Program-made: the position numbers and the translations under genes
Part shown: positions 1 through 9,300 of the stretch, piece after piece
Layout: the number at the start of each line of letters is the position of its first letter
How positions within the stretch are numbered: position 1 is the first letter of the stretch
Notes under the pieces: model-generated
Seen by the model: the letters and a program-made list of their open reading frames with translations, nothing else
What the model was told of the DNA's origin: nothing
The model's database searches: none
Origin: Ruminococcus flavefaciens
Lineage (GTDB): Bacteria > Bacteroidota > Bacteroidia > Bacteroidales > P3
NCBI GenBank assembly: GCA_023667315.1
Contig: JAMPAI010000005.1
Span: 110,341 to 174,340 of the forward strand
Direction of reading: 5' to 3'
DNA: 64,000 nucleotides

Positions 1-277
1 AAAAGGCGTTGGATTCCTCGGCCGTGGAGAAGCCGGCATACTGACGGATGGTCCAGGGACGCTGGGTGTACATGGTGCTGTACGGGCCGCGTAAAAACGG
101 AGGAAGACCGGCCGCATAGTTGAGATGTTCCATGCCCTGCAGGTCTTCTTTGGTGTAAAACGGTTTTACGGGTATTTGTTCGGGCGTGTTCCAGACAGGA
201 CTTTCCGCCTTTTTCGTCGTTGATTTCCGAGCCGGAACGCCGGCCTTGATATCGACGTTTTTAAAATTCGGTTTCAT
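1..277 (-). CDS. mutB: Methylmalonyl-CoA mutase large subunit, N-terminal part (runs off window)
   Basis: The first 92 codons read [13 protein letters not shown], then [38 protein letters not shown] and [20 protein letters not shown]. This is the conserved N-terminal entry to the substrate-binding barrel of the catalytic subunit of adenosylcobalamin-dependent methylmalonyl-CoA mutase. The enzyme interconverts methylmalonyl-CoA and succinyl-CoA in the propionate/succinate route. The start ATG is at 275-277, with a TAnnTTTG promoter element about 65 bases upstream. The cobalamin-binding domain and the rest of the protein lie outside the window. Symbols mutB, mcmA and scpA are all in use for this subunit. 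Identification is firm; only the 3' extent is unknown. Confidence 0.95.
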   Translation of the reverse strand, partial: MKPNFKNVDIKAGVPARKSTTKKAESPVWNTPEQIPVKPFYTKEDLQGMEHLNYAAGLPPFLRGPYSTMYTQRPWTIRQYAGFSTAEESNAF

Positions 278-342
278 GCATTTGCTTTTTTATCAAGGGT
301 TTCAACCTCACTTTTCTTATGCACCCCCTCAATTCAAACCTG

Positions 343-350
343 CAAAGATA
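343..350 (-). promoter_or_regulatory. Bacteroidota -7 promoter element for the mutase gene
   Basis: On the minus strand this reads TATCTTTG, an exact match to the Bacteroidota TAnnTTTG element, about 65 bases ahead of the mutase start. No convincing TTTG was found at the -33 position, which would fall inside the 3' end of mreD. Confidence 0.55.
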
Positions 351-366
351 GTGCAATCTGATTAAA

Positions 367-894
367 TCAGCGCAGGCTCGCCTTGGGCTTGAATACCGTT
401 ATCGTGAGTATCACGCATACAAAACATACCAGCGTGCTGCCCACGGTAAGGTAGAGAGTGTAGAATATGTTCCTGAAGCTGAAAGCGTCTATCATGAAAT
501 ACGACAGGTGAAAGAGCAGGGTCGTCCACAAGGTGTAGGAAACGAAGCCGCCCCAGCCCATCTGCGCCGGCAGCGGCGTTCCGCTCAGGTCGCTGTCGCG
601 CCCCGATTCGTGGCGGTTCTTGATACGGAAATAAACGACCCGCACGAAGGCCATCAGCGTGGCCGCGGCCGCGTTAAGCCCCGGCACCTGGCAGAGCACG
701 TCCACGCAGAGTCCGGAAACGAAACCCAGCAGCAACACCACCGCAGCCGAAGTCTGCAAGGGCAGCAGCAGGATGGCGATCGGATACACCATGCAGTGCA
801 GGTTGCCCGGCAGGTCGATGTGTTCCAACACCATGCCCTGCAAAAGGATCAGGAATACGAAACGTATCAGATTTTTCCAGATGCTTGTCTGCAT
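367..894 (-). CDS. mreD: Rod shape-determining protein MreD
   Basis: A 175-residue, very hydrophobic protein with about five predicted membrane segments (near residues 8-25, 35-60, 65-90, 115-135 and 145-168). Size, topology and position directly after mreC identify it as MreD, the inner-membrane partner of MreC in the elongasome that directs side-wall peptidoglycan synthesis. The start overlaps the end of mreC by 28 bases, which suggests translational coupling. MreD sequences are poorly conserved, so the assignment rests on topology and gene order. The region behind its stop holds the promoter of the next minus-strand gene. Confidence 0.9.
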   Translation of the reverse strand: MQTSIWKNLIRFVFLILLQGMVLEHIDLPGNLHCMVYPIAILLLPLQTSAAVVLLLGFVSGLCVDVLCQVPGLNAAAATLMAFVRVVYFRIKNRHESGRDSDLSGTPLPAQMGWGGFVSYTLWTTLLFHLSYFMIDAFSFRNIFYTLYLTVGSTLVCFVCVILTITVFKPKASLR

Positions 895-1694
895 GCCTCA
901 ATGTCTTCTTTGTAAAGGTTCTTCACCACATAGACCCGGTCTATGCGGCGATAGTCTTCGCTGAACTGTATTTTCAGGCGGTAAAAGTCGTCTTCCTTGC
1001 CGGCAATCTCAGATACGAAACCCACCGGAATGCCGCCCGGATACACCACCGAGAGCCCGCTGGTAACCACCTTGTCGCCCACGCGCACAGGCACGTGCGA
1101 GGGAATGTCGCTCAACACCGCCTCGTCGCAACGCACGCCCGGCCAAGTAAGCGAGCCCGAATGCCCGCTGGCGGCCAAACGCACGCTCACCATGCTCTGA
1201 CGGTGCAAGACCGAGATAACGGAACTGAAATGCTGGGAAACCTTGTCCACGATACCGACGATGCCGTTGGGCGAGATCACCGCCATGCCCGGCTCCACGC
1301 CTTCGTCGCGGCCGGCATCCAACAGAAAATAGTTGTCGGCCTGGTTGATGTGCCCGTTTACGATACGGGCGGGCAGGAACACGTACATCTGACGGTAAAG
1401 ACTGTCGGTACGGGTGGAATCCTGAAAATGGACAGTTTGCAGATAGGAGGTTTCCAGACCGGCGCGCAGACGGGCGTTCTCGCGTTGCAGGCGGGCGTTC
1501 TCGCGCCTCAGATCGGCCTTGCTCCGGTACTCGCCCGAAGACATGAAAACACCCTTCACGCCCGTGCAAAAGCCATACAGGCGCGACTCCTGCTGCTGGT
1601 GATAACGGAAGTAGAGCGTAAGCGCCACGGCTTCCAAGGCCAGGAACAAGAGCACGTAGAAGTTACGTTTCAGCAATTGAAAGATGGTCTTCAT
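867..1694 (-). CDS. mreC: Rod shape-determining protein MreC
   Basis: This 275-residue protein has one N-terminal membrane anchor (residues about 12-28), a charged coiled coil (about 58-85, repeated RREN/QREN-type stretches) and the beta-rich periplasmic MreC domain. Recognisable stretches are ARIVNGHINQADNYFLLDAG, PNGIVGIVDKVS and VGDKVVTSGLS. MreC scaffolds the cell-wall elongation machinery between cytoplasmic MreB filaments and periplasmic penicillin-binding proteins. It sits 22 bases behind mreB and overlaps mreD, the usual operon order. No key region is missing. Confidence 0.96.
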   Translation of the reverse strand: MKTIFQLLKRNFYVLLFLALEAVALTLYFRYHQQQESRLYGFCTGVKGVFMSSGEYRSKADLRRENARLQRENARLRAGLETSYLQTVHFQDSTRTDSLYRQMYVFLPARIVNGHINQADNYFLLDAGRDEGVEPGMAVISPNGIVGIVDKVSQHFSSVISVLHRQSMVSVRLAASGHSGSLTWPGVRCDEAVLSDIPSHVPVRVGDKVVTSGLSVVYPGGIPVGFVSEIAGKEDDFYRLKIQFSEDYRRIDRVYVVKNLYKEDIEACRQASGKI

Positions 1695-1716
1695 CTTCTG
1701 CTCTCCGTAACAAGAA

Positions 1717-2739
1717 CTACTTAATCAGGAAGGTAAACTTGTCGAAGTTTTTAAGCGCGATGCCCGTACCGCGGGCCACGGCGCGCAAGGGGTCTTCCGC
1801 CAGATGCACGGGCAGTTTGGTTTTGGCCGCCAAACGCTTGTCCAATCCGCGCAGGAGCGAACCGCCGCCCGCCAGATAGATACCCGTCTTGAAAATATCG
1901 GCCGACAGTTCGGGAGGCGTCATTTCCAAGGCATTGAGCACCGCCGCCTCGATCTTGAGGATCGAACGGTCCAACGCCTGGGCAATCTCAGCGTAATTCA
2001 CCACGATTTCCTTGGGAATGCCGGTAAGCATATCGCGACCCTGAACGGCGAAGTCTTCGGGAGGCGTGTCCAATTCGGGAAGCGCGGCCCCCACCTCGAT
2101 CTTGATGCGTTCGGAAGTATAGTCGCCGATGCTGATGTTGTGGCGCTTGCGCATGTATTCCTTGATATCCTGGTTGAAATCGTCGCCGGCGATACGGATC
2201 GACTTGTTGCTTACGATGCCGCCCAGCGCGATGACCGCGATTTCGCTGGTACCGCCACCGATGTCCACCACCATGTTGCCGTGGGGTTCAAGCACGTTGA
2301 GGCCGATACCTATGGCGGCCGCCATAGGTTCGTGAATCAGCCGCACCTCGCGGGCGCCGGCCTGTTCGGCCGAATCCCTTACGGCACGTTCTTCCACCTC
2401 GGTGATGCCGGAGGGAATACAGATAACCATCTTGAGCGCGGGCGGAAACACCGACTTGGGCGCGGGAATTTTCTTGATCAGCTCGCGCATCAGGCTTTCG
2501 GTGGCCTGGAAGTCGGCGATCACCCCGTCTTTCATGGGGCGTACGGTGCGGATGTTGTCGGGCGTCTTGCCATGCATCATCATGGCGTATTTCCCTACGG
2601 CAAGCACCTTGCCGCTGTTGCGTTCCAGGGCGATGACCGAAGGCTCGTCCACCACCACTTTATCGTTGTATATGATAATCGTATTGGCCGTTCCGAGGTC
2701 AATCGCGATTTCTCGATTCATGAATGAAAAAAGGCCCAT
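1717..2739 (-). CDS. mreB: Cell shape-determining actin-like ATPase MreB
   Basis: A 340-residue actin-family ATPase. The phosphate-1 loop is IAIDLGTANT (residues about 11-20). The phosphate-2 motif is VVDIGGGTSEIAV (about 157-169), and the adenosine motif is IYLAGGGSLLRGLDKRL (about 287-303). It forms membrane-bound filaments that position the elongasome. The start MGLFSF was kept because this amphipathic N-terminus is typical of MreB; a second ATG lies six codons in. It is the first gene of mreBCD and has a complete two-part promoter upstream. Confidence 0.98.
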   Translation of the reverse strand: MGLFSFMNREIAIDLGTANTIIIYNDKVVVDEPSVIALERNSGKVLAVGKYAMMMHGKTPDNIRTVRPMKDGVIADFQATESLMRELIKKIPAPKSVFPPALKMVICIPSGITEVEERAVRDSAEQAGAREVRLIHEPMAAAIGIGLNVLEPHGNMVVDIGGGTSEIAVIALGGIVSNKSIRIAGDDFNQDIKEYMRKRHNISIGDYTSERIKIEVGAALPELDTPPEDFAVQGRDMLTGIPKEIVVNYAEIAQALDRSILKIEAAVLNALEMTPPELSADIFKTGIYLAGGGSLLRGLDKRLAAKTKLPVHLAEDPLRAVARGTGIALKNFDKFTFLIK

Positions 2740-2811
2740 TTCTCTTGTAACTATGTGATTATGTGTTGTATTTTAGCAAAACTCGCTCTACTAAGCGAAA
2801 AATACAACTGC

Positions 2812-2843
2812 CAAAAGTAATTATTTTGTTGCTTTCTTACAAA
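2812..2843 (-). promoter_or_regulatory. Promoter of the mreBCD operon
   Basis: On the minus strand there is TTTG (2840-2843) and TACTTTTG (2812-2819) separated by 20 bases, matching the Bacteroidota -33/-7 layout. Transcription would start near 2805, leaving a leader of about 65 bases before mreB. Confidence 0.7.
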
Positions 2844-2899
2844 ACAAAATCGGGCTATTATCCACAGAATGATGTTAAAAAGTGACGCCTCCGCCGTTA

Positions 2900-2931
2900 T
2901 TTGGCAGCGCAAGGCAGAAACATTAACTTTG
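2900..2931 (+). promoter_or_regulatory. Promoter of cca-miaA; fixes the cca start
   Basis: TTTG (2900-2903) and TAACTTTG (2924-2931) are spaced 20 bases apart. Transcription should start near 2938, so the in-frame TTG at 2901 cannot be the translation start, while the ATG at 2949 can. The resulting leader is very short, about 10 bases. Confidence 0.7.
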
Positions 2932-2948
2932 CGCTACTGGCATTTATC

Positions 2949-4388
2949 ATGAACCTGAAAGAAAAACTCACCCATCCCGTTTTCGGAATCATCCAAAAGG
3001 TGGCCGACCGCAAAAAGCGACAAGTGTTCGTGGTGGGCGGCTTCGTGCGCGACCTGCTGCTGAACCGGCATTCGGCCGACGTGGACTGCGTGGTGATGGG
3101 AAACGGCATCGACCTTTGCCGGGAGATCTGCGCGGAAATCGAAAAAACGTACAAGACGACCGTCGATTTACAGGAATTCGGGCAATTCGGAACCTGCAAG
3201 TTCGGATTCGACGGCCTGGAAATCGAGTTCGTGGGCGCCCGCAGGGAATGTTACCGCCCCGGTTCGCGCAAGCCCACGGTGGAGGAAGGCACGATGGAGG
3301 AAGACCGGATGCGGCGCGACTTCAGCATAAACGCCATGGCGCTCTCGCTCAACAAAAAGACGTTCGGCGAGCTGTCCGACCCTTTCAATGGCGTGGAAGA
3401 CCTGCAGAACCAACAGATACGCTCCCACCGCGACCCGGACCAGAGTTTCGAGGAAGACCCCCTGCGCATGCTGCGCGCCATCCGCTTCGCCTCCCAGCTG
3501 TTTTTCGACATCGAGGCGGAGACCTTCGCGGCCATCATACGCCAAAAGGAGCACGTGCGGGAACTCTCGGCCGAACGCATCACCGAAGAACTCAACAAGA
3601 TCATCCTCTCGCCCAAACCCTCCTACGGCTTCAAGCTGCTGGACGCCGCGGGCATCCTCGAGATAATCTTTCCCGAATTCTGCGCCTTGAAAGGCGTGGA
3701 AGTGCGCAACAAGAAGGCGCATAAAGACAATTTCGAACACACCCTGGAAGTGCTCGACCACGTGGCCTACGCCGACGGAGGGGGGAACCTCTGGCTGCGG
3801 TGGGCGGCGCTGCTGCACGACATCGCCAAGCCCAGGACAAAACGTTTCGAGGAACCGCGCGGATGGACGTTCCACGGACACGAGTTCGTAGGCGGCAAGA
3901 TGGTACCGGGCATTTTCCGCAGGTTCAAGCTGCCGATGGACGAGAACATGCGCTTCGTAAAGAAGATGGTGGAACTGCACCTGCGCCCCATCATCCTGGC
4001 CGAAGACATCGTGACCGATTCGGCGGTGCGCCGCCTGCTGTTCGAGGCCGGCGAGGACATCGATAGCCTGATGACGCTGGCGCGCGCCGACATCACCTCC
4101 AAGAACCGCGAGAAGGTGCAGCGTTACCTCAACAATTTCACGATCGTGGAACGCAAGCTCAAGGAACTGGAGGAAAAGGACCGCATCCGCAACTTCCAGC
4201 CTCCCGTTTCGGGCAGCGACATCATGGAATACTATAACCTGCCGCCCTGCGCGGAAATCGGCATCATAAAGACCCGCATCAAGGACGCCATCCTGGACGG
4301 CGCAATCGAAAACGACCGCCAGCAGGCATGGAACCTCATGCTCGAGATAGGCCAAGAACTCGGTTTGAAATGTCCGCAAAAATCCTGA
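2949..4388 (+). CDS. cca: CCA tRNA nucleotidyltransferase with HD domain
   Basis: A 479-residue polymerase-beta-superfamily enzyme that adds or repairs the 3' CCA end of tRNA. The nucleotidyltransferase head shows the GG motif in VVGGFVRDLLL followed by the metal-binding DVDCVV, then RRDFSINAMAL and DPLRMLRAIRFASQL. The C-terminal half carries an HD-type phosphohydrolase domain (FEHTLEVLDHV, then ALLHDIAKP), as in bacterial poly(A) polymerase/CCA enzymes. The start at 2949 is chosen because a promoter overlaps the upstream TTG. The stop overlaps the start of miaA by 19 bases, so the two tRNA-processing genes form a coupled pair. A poly(A) polymerase role cannot be excluded from sequence alone. 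Confidence 0.94.
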   Translation: MNLKEKLTHPVFGIIQKVADRKKRQVFVVGGFVRDLLLNRHSADVDCVVMGNGIDLCREICAEIEKTYKTTVDLQEFGQFGTCKFGFDGLEIEFVGARRECYRPGSRKPTVEEGTMEEDRMRRDFSINAMALSLNKKTFGELSDPFNGVEDLQNQQIRSHRDPDQSFEEDPLRMLRAIRFASQLFFDIEAETFAAIIRQKEHVRELSAERITEELNKIILSPKPSYGFKLLDAAGILEIIFPEFCALKGVEVRNKKAHKDNFEHTLEVLDHVAYADGGGNLWLRWAALLHDIAKPRTKRFEEPRGWTFHGHEFVGGKMVPGIFRRFKLPMDENMRFVKKMVELHLRPIILAEDIVTDSAVRRLLFEAGEDIDSLMTLARADITSKNREKVQRYLNNFTIVERKLKELEEKDRIRNFQPPVSGSDIMEYYNLPPCAEIGIIKTRIKDAILDGAIENDRQQAWNLMLEIGQELGLKCPQKS

Positions 4389-5221
4389 AAGTATTGGAAG
4401 GACCCACCGCCTCGGGCAAGACGGCGCTGGCCATCGAATGGGCGTTGAAGGAAAACACCGAGATCGTCTCGGCCGACTCCCGGCAGTTCTACCGCGAGCT
4501 GAACATAGGCGTGGCGCGGCCTTCGCCCGAAGAACTGGCCGCCGTTCCGCATCATTTCATCGCCAACAAGAGCATCTTCCACTACTACAGTGTATCGCAC
4601 TACGAACAGGAAGCCCTGGCCTTGCTCGACCGACTCTTTGCGCGCCACGACACGGTAATCATGGCCGGCGGTTCCGGCCTGTACGTGAACGCGGTCTGCC
4701 ACGGCATCGACGAACTGCCCGACCCCGCTCCCGAACTGCGGCAGCAACTAAAGGAACAGGAGGTGCGCGAGGGTTTGGAATCCTTGCAGGAACTGCTCAA
4801 AAAACTGGATCCCGTCTTTTACGAAAAGGTGGATTTACATAATCCGGTACGCCTGCGCCGTGCCTTGGAAGTGTGCATCACCACCGGCAAGCCGTACTCG
4901 TCCTTGCGCACGGCAACGTCCAAGCCAAGGCCCTTTGCGATTGAACGCTACGTGCTGACCCGCCCCAAGGAAGAACTGCACGATCGTATCGAAAAACGCA
5001 CCGACCTCATGATGGAGGCGGGCTTGCTCAACGAAGCCAAGACCCTATACCCGCACCGCGAACTGAACGCGCTGCAGACGGTGGGCTACCGCGAGCTGTT
5101 CGCCTACCTCGACGGCAAGATCAGCCTCGAGCAGGCCGTTACCGATATAAAGACCAACACCCGCCGCTACGCCAAGCGGCAGATGACGTGGCTGCGGCGG
5201 CAGGATGCCGTATGGTTGTAA
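4370..5221 (+). CDS. miaA: tRNA dimethylallyltransferase
   Basis: A 283-residue enzyme that transfers the dimethylallyl group to adenosine 37 of tRNAs reading UNN codons. Visible motifs are the P-loop GPTASGKT (residues 10-17), DSRQFYRELNIGVARPS, PHHFI, the catalytic-region MAGGSGLYVNAV, QTVGYRELF and the C-terminal TRRYAKRQMTWLRR. The ATG at 4370 is preferred over one at 4328, since the P-loop normally lies close to the N-terminus. It overlaps the cca stop. An AT-rich island begins directly behind its stop codon, so this 3' end marks an insertion boundary. Confidence 0.97.
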   Translation: MSAKILKVLEGPTASGKTALAIEWALKENTEIVSADSRQFYRELNIGVARPSPEELAAVPHHFIANKSIFHYYSVSHYEQEALALLDRLFARHDTVIMAGGSGLYVNAVCHGIDELPDPAPELRQQLKEQEVREGLESLQELLKKLDPVFYEKVDLHNPVRLRRALEVCITTGKPYSSLRTATSKPRPFAIERYVLTRPKEELHDRIEKRTDLMMEAGLLNEAKTLYPHRELNALQTVGYRELFAYLDGKISLEQAVTDIKTNTRRYAKRQMTWLRRQDAVWL

Positions 5222-5326
5222 ATGATGATTATTGGGATTGTTCTTCAAGAACGACTCCACAAACGTCTGCGCCCGCAGTCCGAAACAAGACAATAAGAAG
5301 ACCAAAATTGGAAATAGGAACTTCAT
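5222..5326 (-). pseudogene. Truncated copy of the neighbouring secreted-protein gene (5' end only)
   Basis: Only the first 30 or so codons of a gene remain. They encode a signal peptide ending in LRAQ and then TFVESFLKNN, which mirrors AQTFVDSFLKNK at the same position in the intact gene just upstream (5339-6310). Over the 32 bases around this segment about 29 are identical. Homology then stops close to the miaA stop codon; the frame continues only as antisense of miaA and is not a sensible protein there. It is best read as a relic of a tandem duplicate, cut by the event that joined the island to miaA. Confidence 0.7.
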
Positions 5327-5338
5327 GATACATCGCTG

Positions 5339-6310
5339 TTAGTCACCTACCCACCAATCTTTTTTGGATGGAACCCTGCGATATGAAATAGGTCCGTGGT
5401 ATTGATTCTCTTCTCCCCGCTCCCTATACGCCTCCTCGCAAGGCACAAGGCGATACCCGAATATCTCTATAAATTCCTTGCTATTCAGGGAGACACCACA
5501 AAAACCTCCATTATCTGCTGCGAGTAGATAATGAAAGATAATTTCATCGTCCAATATCCGGACTATCTTTTGTCTTTTTTCGGCGGGAATGATACACGTT
5601 TCATCCAATCTGTTGATAATATGGGCCGCTTTCGGATGAATATCATCCAAGGTTTCCTGAACCGTGCGCAACCGAATCCGGTTGGAATCCGTCGCCCATA
5701 CATATCCCGTATAAAGGGTATCTCCTTTCAAAAACCATTTATTGTCCATTCCCTCACATAAACTGAAACAAACAAGCTTTCTTTCCTCGAATTTACAAGG
5801 ACTGCACTTCGATTCCAAAGTGTGGTTTATTCTGTCTTTCGGCTTCCTTTTCGGAGAGGAAGCGCCGCTGCACTTCGATTCCAAAATGTGGTTTATGCCA
5901 TCATCCTCTAGTCCCCAAAAGTGTACAAGATCATCTTCCGGAGCATAACAAACAAGATAGGGCTGTACGATAAGATCCGGTTCAGGAAATGCGCCTTCTA
6001 TCCTAAGGGGATGTACACCAAATGAAGACGGTTTCTTTTGCCGATACATACTATAGATGGTAGTTGTCTTTCCTAACAGGTATTGGTTCCACTGCGACAG
6101 CAATCGGTCGGCATCAATCCGTCCGGAGGTGTCCGGTACAAGCCTGTCGGCGAACAGATAGAACCGTACCACCGGAATCATTTCCTGGCCATCTCTGTTA
6201 TGATAGATGGTGATACTGTCTTTGTTCTTCAAGAACGAATCCACAAAGGTTTGGGCTTGCACCGTGCAAACAGAACAAAGAAGTATAAAGGCAATGTTGA
6301 TAGGTTTCAT
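5339..6310 (-). CDS. Secreted protein of unknown function behind the RHS gene; candidate immunity protein
   Basis: This 323-residue protein has a clear signal peptide (residues 1-19, ending VQAQ) and no recognised domain. Visible features are a mature N-terminus TFVDSFLKNKDS, an internal near-repeat (INHILESKCS and INHTLESKCS, 22 residues apart) and seven or more cysteines. It begins 25 bases behind the giant RHS gene on the same strand, the place where immunity genes of polymorphic toxins normally lie. A truncated copy follows it, as is common in immunity arrays. The immunity role is inferred from position only. It shares the low GC content of the RHS gene. Confidence 0.6.
   Translation of the reverse strand: MKPINIAFILLCSVCTVQAQTFVDSFLKNKDSITIYHNRDGQEMIPVVRFYLFADRLVPDTSGRIDADRLLSQWNQYLLGKTTTIYSMYRQKKPSSFGVHPLRIEGAFPEPDLIVQPYLVCYAPEDDLVHFWGLEDDGINHILESKCSGASSPKRKPKDRINHTLESKCSPCKFEERKLVCFSLCEGMDNKWFLKGDTLYTGYVWATDSNRIRLRTVQETLDDIHPKAAHIINRLDETCIIPAEKRQKIVRILDDEIIFHYLLAADNGGFCGVSLNSKEFIEIFGYRLVPCEEAYRERGEENQYHGPISYRRVPSKKDWWVGD
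5802..5896. repeat. In-frame duplication: two 29-base repeats, 66 bases apart
   Basis: Two copies (5802-5830 and 5868-5896) differ at one base. They share CTGCACTTCGATTCC and GTGGTTTAT. They encode the INHxLESKCS segments of the secreted protein, and the 66-base period keeps the frame. Confidence 0.75.
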
Positions 6311-6335
6311 GACAATTTATATGGAAAGATTATTT

Positions 6336-9300
6336 TTAGTGTATCAAATAAAAATAAAAATCCTTGTTTATTTCCCACGAACGAAAATATCTATGTATTA
6401 TCCGTTTGAGATTGCTGTCCCAAGAACGAATAGAGAAAGATGTTCGTGTTTTACCCAAAAGATTGGTTCTTGTTCGGATTTTTAAGGACAATGTATTGTT
6501 AAAATGGTTAGGTTTTTCCCCTGATATTCCAGGGATATACTCTACCACAGCCGGTATATACGATATGTTTTCACCAAAAGTTTTAAGTGTGGATATATCG
6601 GTTAAAGAAACGCGCCTCAAACCACCAGGATTGAGACCTAAAACGCTTGCTACTTCTACAAAAGAACCTTCTTTGGGTAGTATGCCGGGGTTTCCTTCTC
6701 CAATAAGATAATTTAGATATATAAGTTTGCGTTCTTCGTCCGTACGATTAGGATGAAATAATTTATCTACATTACACGCCGTTGCATGATAACACTCTCC
6801 ATCTATTACAGAGGTCCTCATAAGAGTTCTTTTCGGTAGGTGGTCTAATTGGCTTGTGTACTTCAGTGTACCGTCAAACCACCGTAACCCCTGTGCTTTG
6901 GCGGCCAATGCCCCTTGCACTCCTCCTGAAATAAAACCATTCAGAAAACCTAAGATGATGTCTGAAACCACTTGTTTTCCGAGATTCATGTCAAAAGGAT
7001 TGTTTAATGTGATATTATTCAAAACGGTTTGCAAGGGGGAGGTTACTGCACCGACAGCTGCACCACCTAAACCTCCGGCTAATGCGCCCCATGCAAATCC
7101 ATTGGCACTTGTTACGCCCGCTAATCCGATGCCTGCAAAACTGCTGGCAGCCCCCATAAAAGCCCCTATGCCGAACAAGGCGAAGTCTTGCCATAAATGG
7201 GTCGTCTGCCGTGAATGTATGGCAACATTTGTGATTCCTCCGATAACAGCCATTACCCCCACCATTACCCACGACATCGGCTCGATAAAATTCCCCGTGG
7301 GGTCGGTATAATTAAACGGGTTATTCAATGCATAAGAATAACGGTTTAGGTTTTGTATGTTTTTGTAGTCCTGAAGAAAAGGATCCGGATTCAGGAATCT
7401 GCCCAAGATAGGGTCATACAAACGGGCATTGAGGTTTATCAGATCGAATTCGTCCATATGCTCTTGCCCGCAAAACCCTCGTTCGAGTAAAGATATGGCA
7501 AGATGAGGAGAATCCAAATTCCAAACGGGTTCGTTCTGACAAAATGATTTATGGGTGACAGGATTTCGCCTTTTACCCCATGGATCAAATTCAAAACGTT
7601 CGACTATCGAACCATCTCTGGTCATGATAGCCCGAATGCTATTCATATAATCGGATGCCACGTGGTAAAACTGTTGGCTGTCTGCAGGGTTTATAGTGGT
7701 GTGTATTCCCAATAAACCTACAGGGGACAAGACATAGCAATACTCTACAGTCTTTCCGTCATTTTGTTTCTTTTCATAATCATCAAAATAGAAGTTCGTT
7801 GTAGTCCTGACACCATCCAATGAACGTTCCATCGTCATGCGCTCTAAATCCGGATTATATGAAAAAGAGGATTTTATTTCCTTGGCCTTACCGTTATCAT
7901 TTCTCTGTTGCGTTATTTCGTTAATCTGCTTAAATGGAGTATATTTTATCCTTTGAGTCAATAAACGCTCCGACAGATAACCCAATTCGCCTTTTACGCC
8001 AATTCCATTTACTGCATACGGTTTGTCCGGATAATACCCATAGTCTCCGACATCGCTTTTCGATAAGATATTGCCGTTTTTGTCGTATTGAATATGAATA
8101 CCGAGGCTGTCATTTCCGATACAAGAAAAGATCAGCCGCCCCCAGTCATCGTATTTAAAAAATTCGGTGTCGGTTCGAGGTTGTACCGTACTGGTGTTGT
8201 CATCGGATTCGGGAAACATTTCCTGAGTCATGAAAGTTCGGGAAATAAGGTTCTGGCCCGCCGAGTCGAAAGTGTATTTTTCACCATAAAGTACAGTAGT
8301 GGCGTCCTTTTTATATGCCAGTTCAATAACCCTTCCATAATCGTTGTATTGTATCTCATAATGAAGTCCATCGCCAAATTCGTAGGAAGTAATACGGCCA
8401 TGGGCATCATATTGGGGATTTTTAAATAAAACGTGGGCAAGGTTATCCGTAATCTGTACTACATTGCCCTGTTCGTCATAGCCATAATAAACACAATATC
8501 TGTTTGGGTAACACAATTGCGCTATTCTACCGAAAGAGTCGTAATCGTAAGTAAACGTATAAGCATCTGATCCGTTATACAGGGTCTTTGTGGTCAACCG
8601 ACCGGCTTGGTCGTATTGATACGAGATTCGGCTTCCATTGTTCAAGGTTTTTTCAACCAACAAGTCTTTTTCATTGCCAGCCTCTCCATAACGAAAGTCA
8701 ACCTTGGCATCTCCGATTTTCATTTCGGTTTCCCGCCCGAGAGGGTCATACGTATAACTGCTGACAATTCCCTCCGCATCCGTGCTCCATACTAAATCAT
8801 CGTTCTCGTTGTAAGTGAATGTAGTTTTTCCTGCCGATGGGTCGTCTAATGAAATCTGCCGCCCTCTTGAATCATATGTCATTTTAGTCGTAATTCCATC
8901 ATTGGAAATAGCCGACATCTTTTCCGGGTAGCTGTATTCGTACGAAACATCCGCATTTTCCCCACTTTCTACAAAATCCCAAACGTGCACTACATCACCC
9001 GTATGATTTCTCTGTTCAATATGAGTGATTCCATCCGGTTTCCGAACCGAAGAAACAAGATCATAGTACTGATATTCTGTTATTCGCTTTCCGAAAGTTT
9101 CTTTTTTCAATCGGTTTTCCGTGTCATATTCATACAAATGCAACATTCCACCCTCAGTACTGAAAGCGGGTTCCGACAAACCGACTAAGCGACTCCATTG
9201 GTCATATATTTTGCGTGTAAAACTCCGTGTGTTTCCAATCGTCTTAGATGTTCCTATTTCGTTGCCCCACTTGTCATAATAGGTTTGCGAGGTCACGCCA

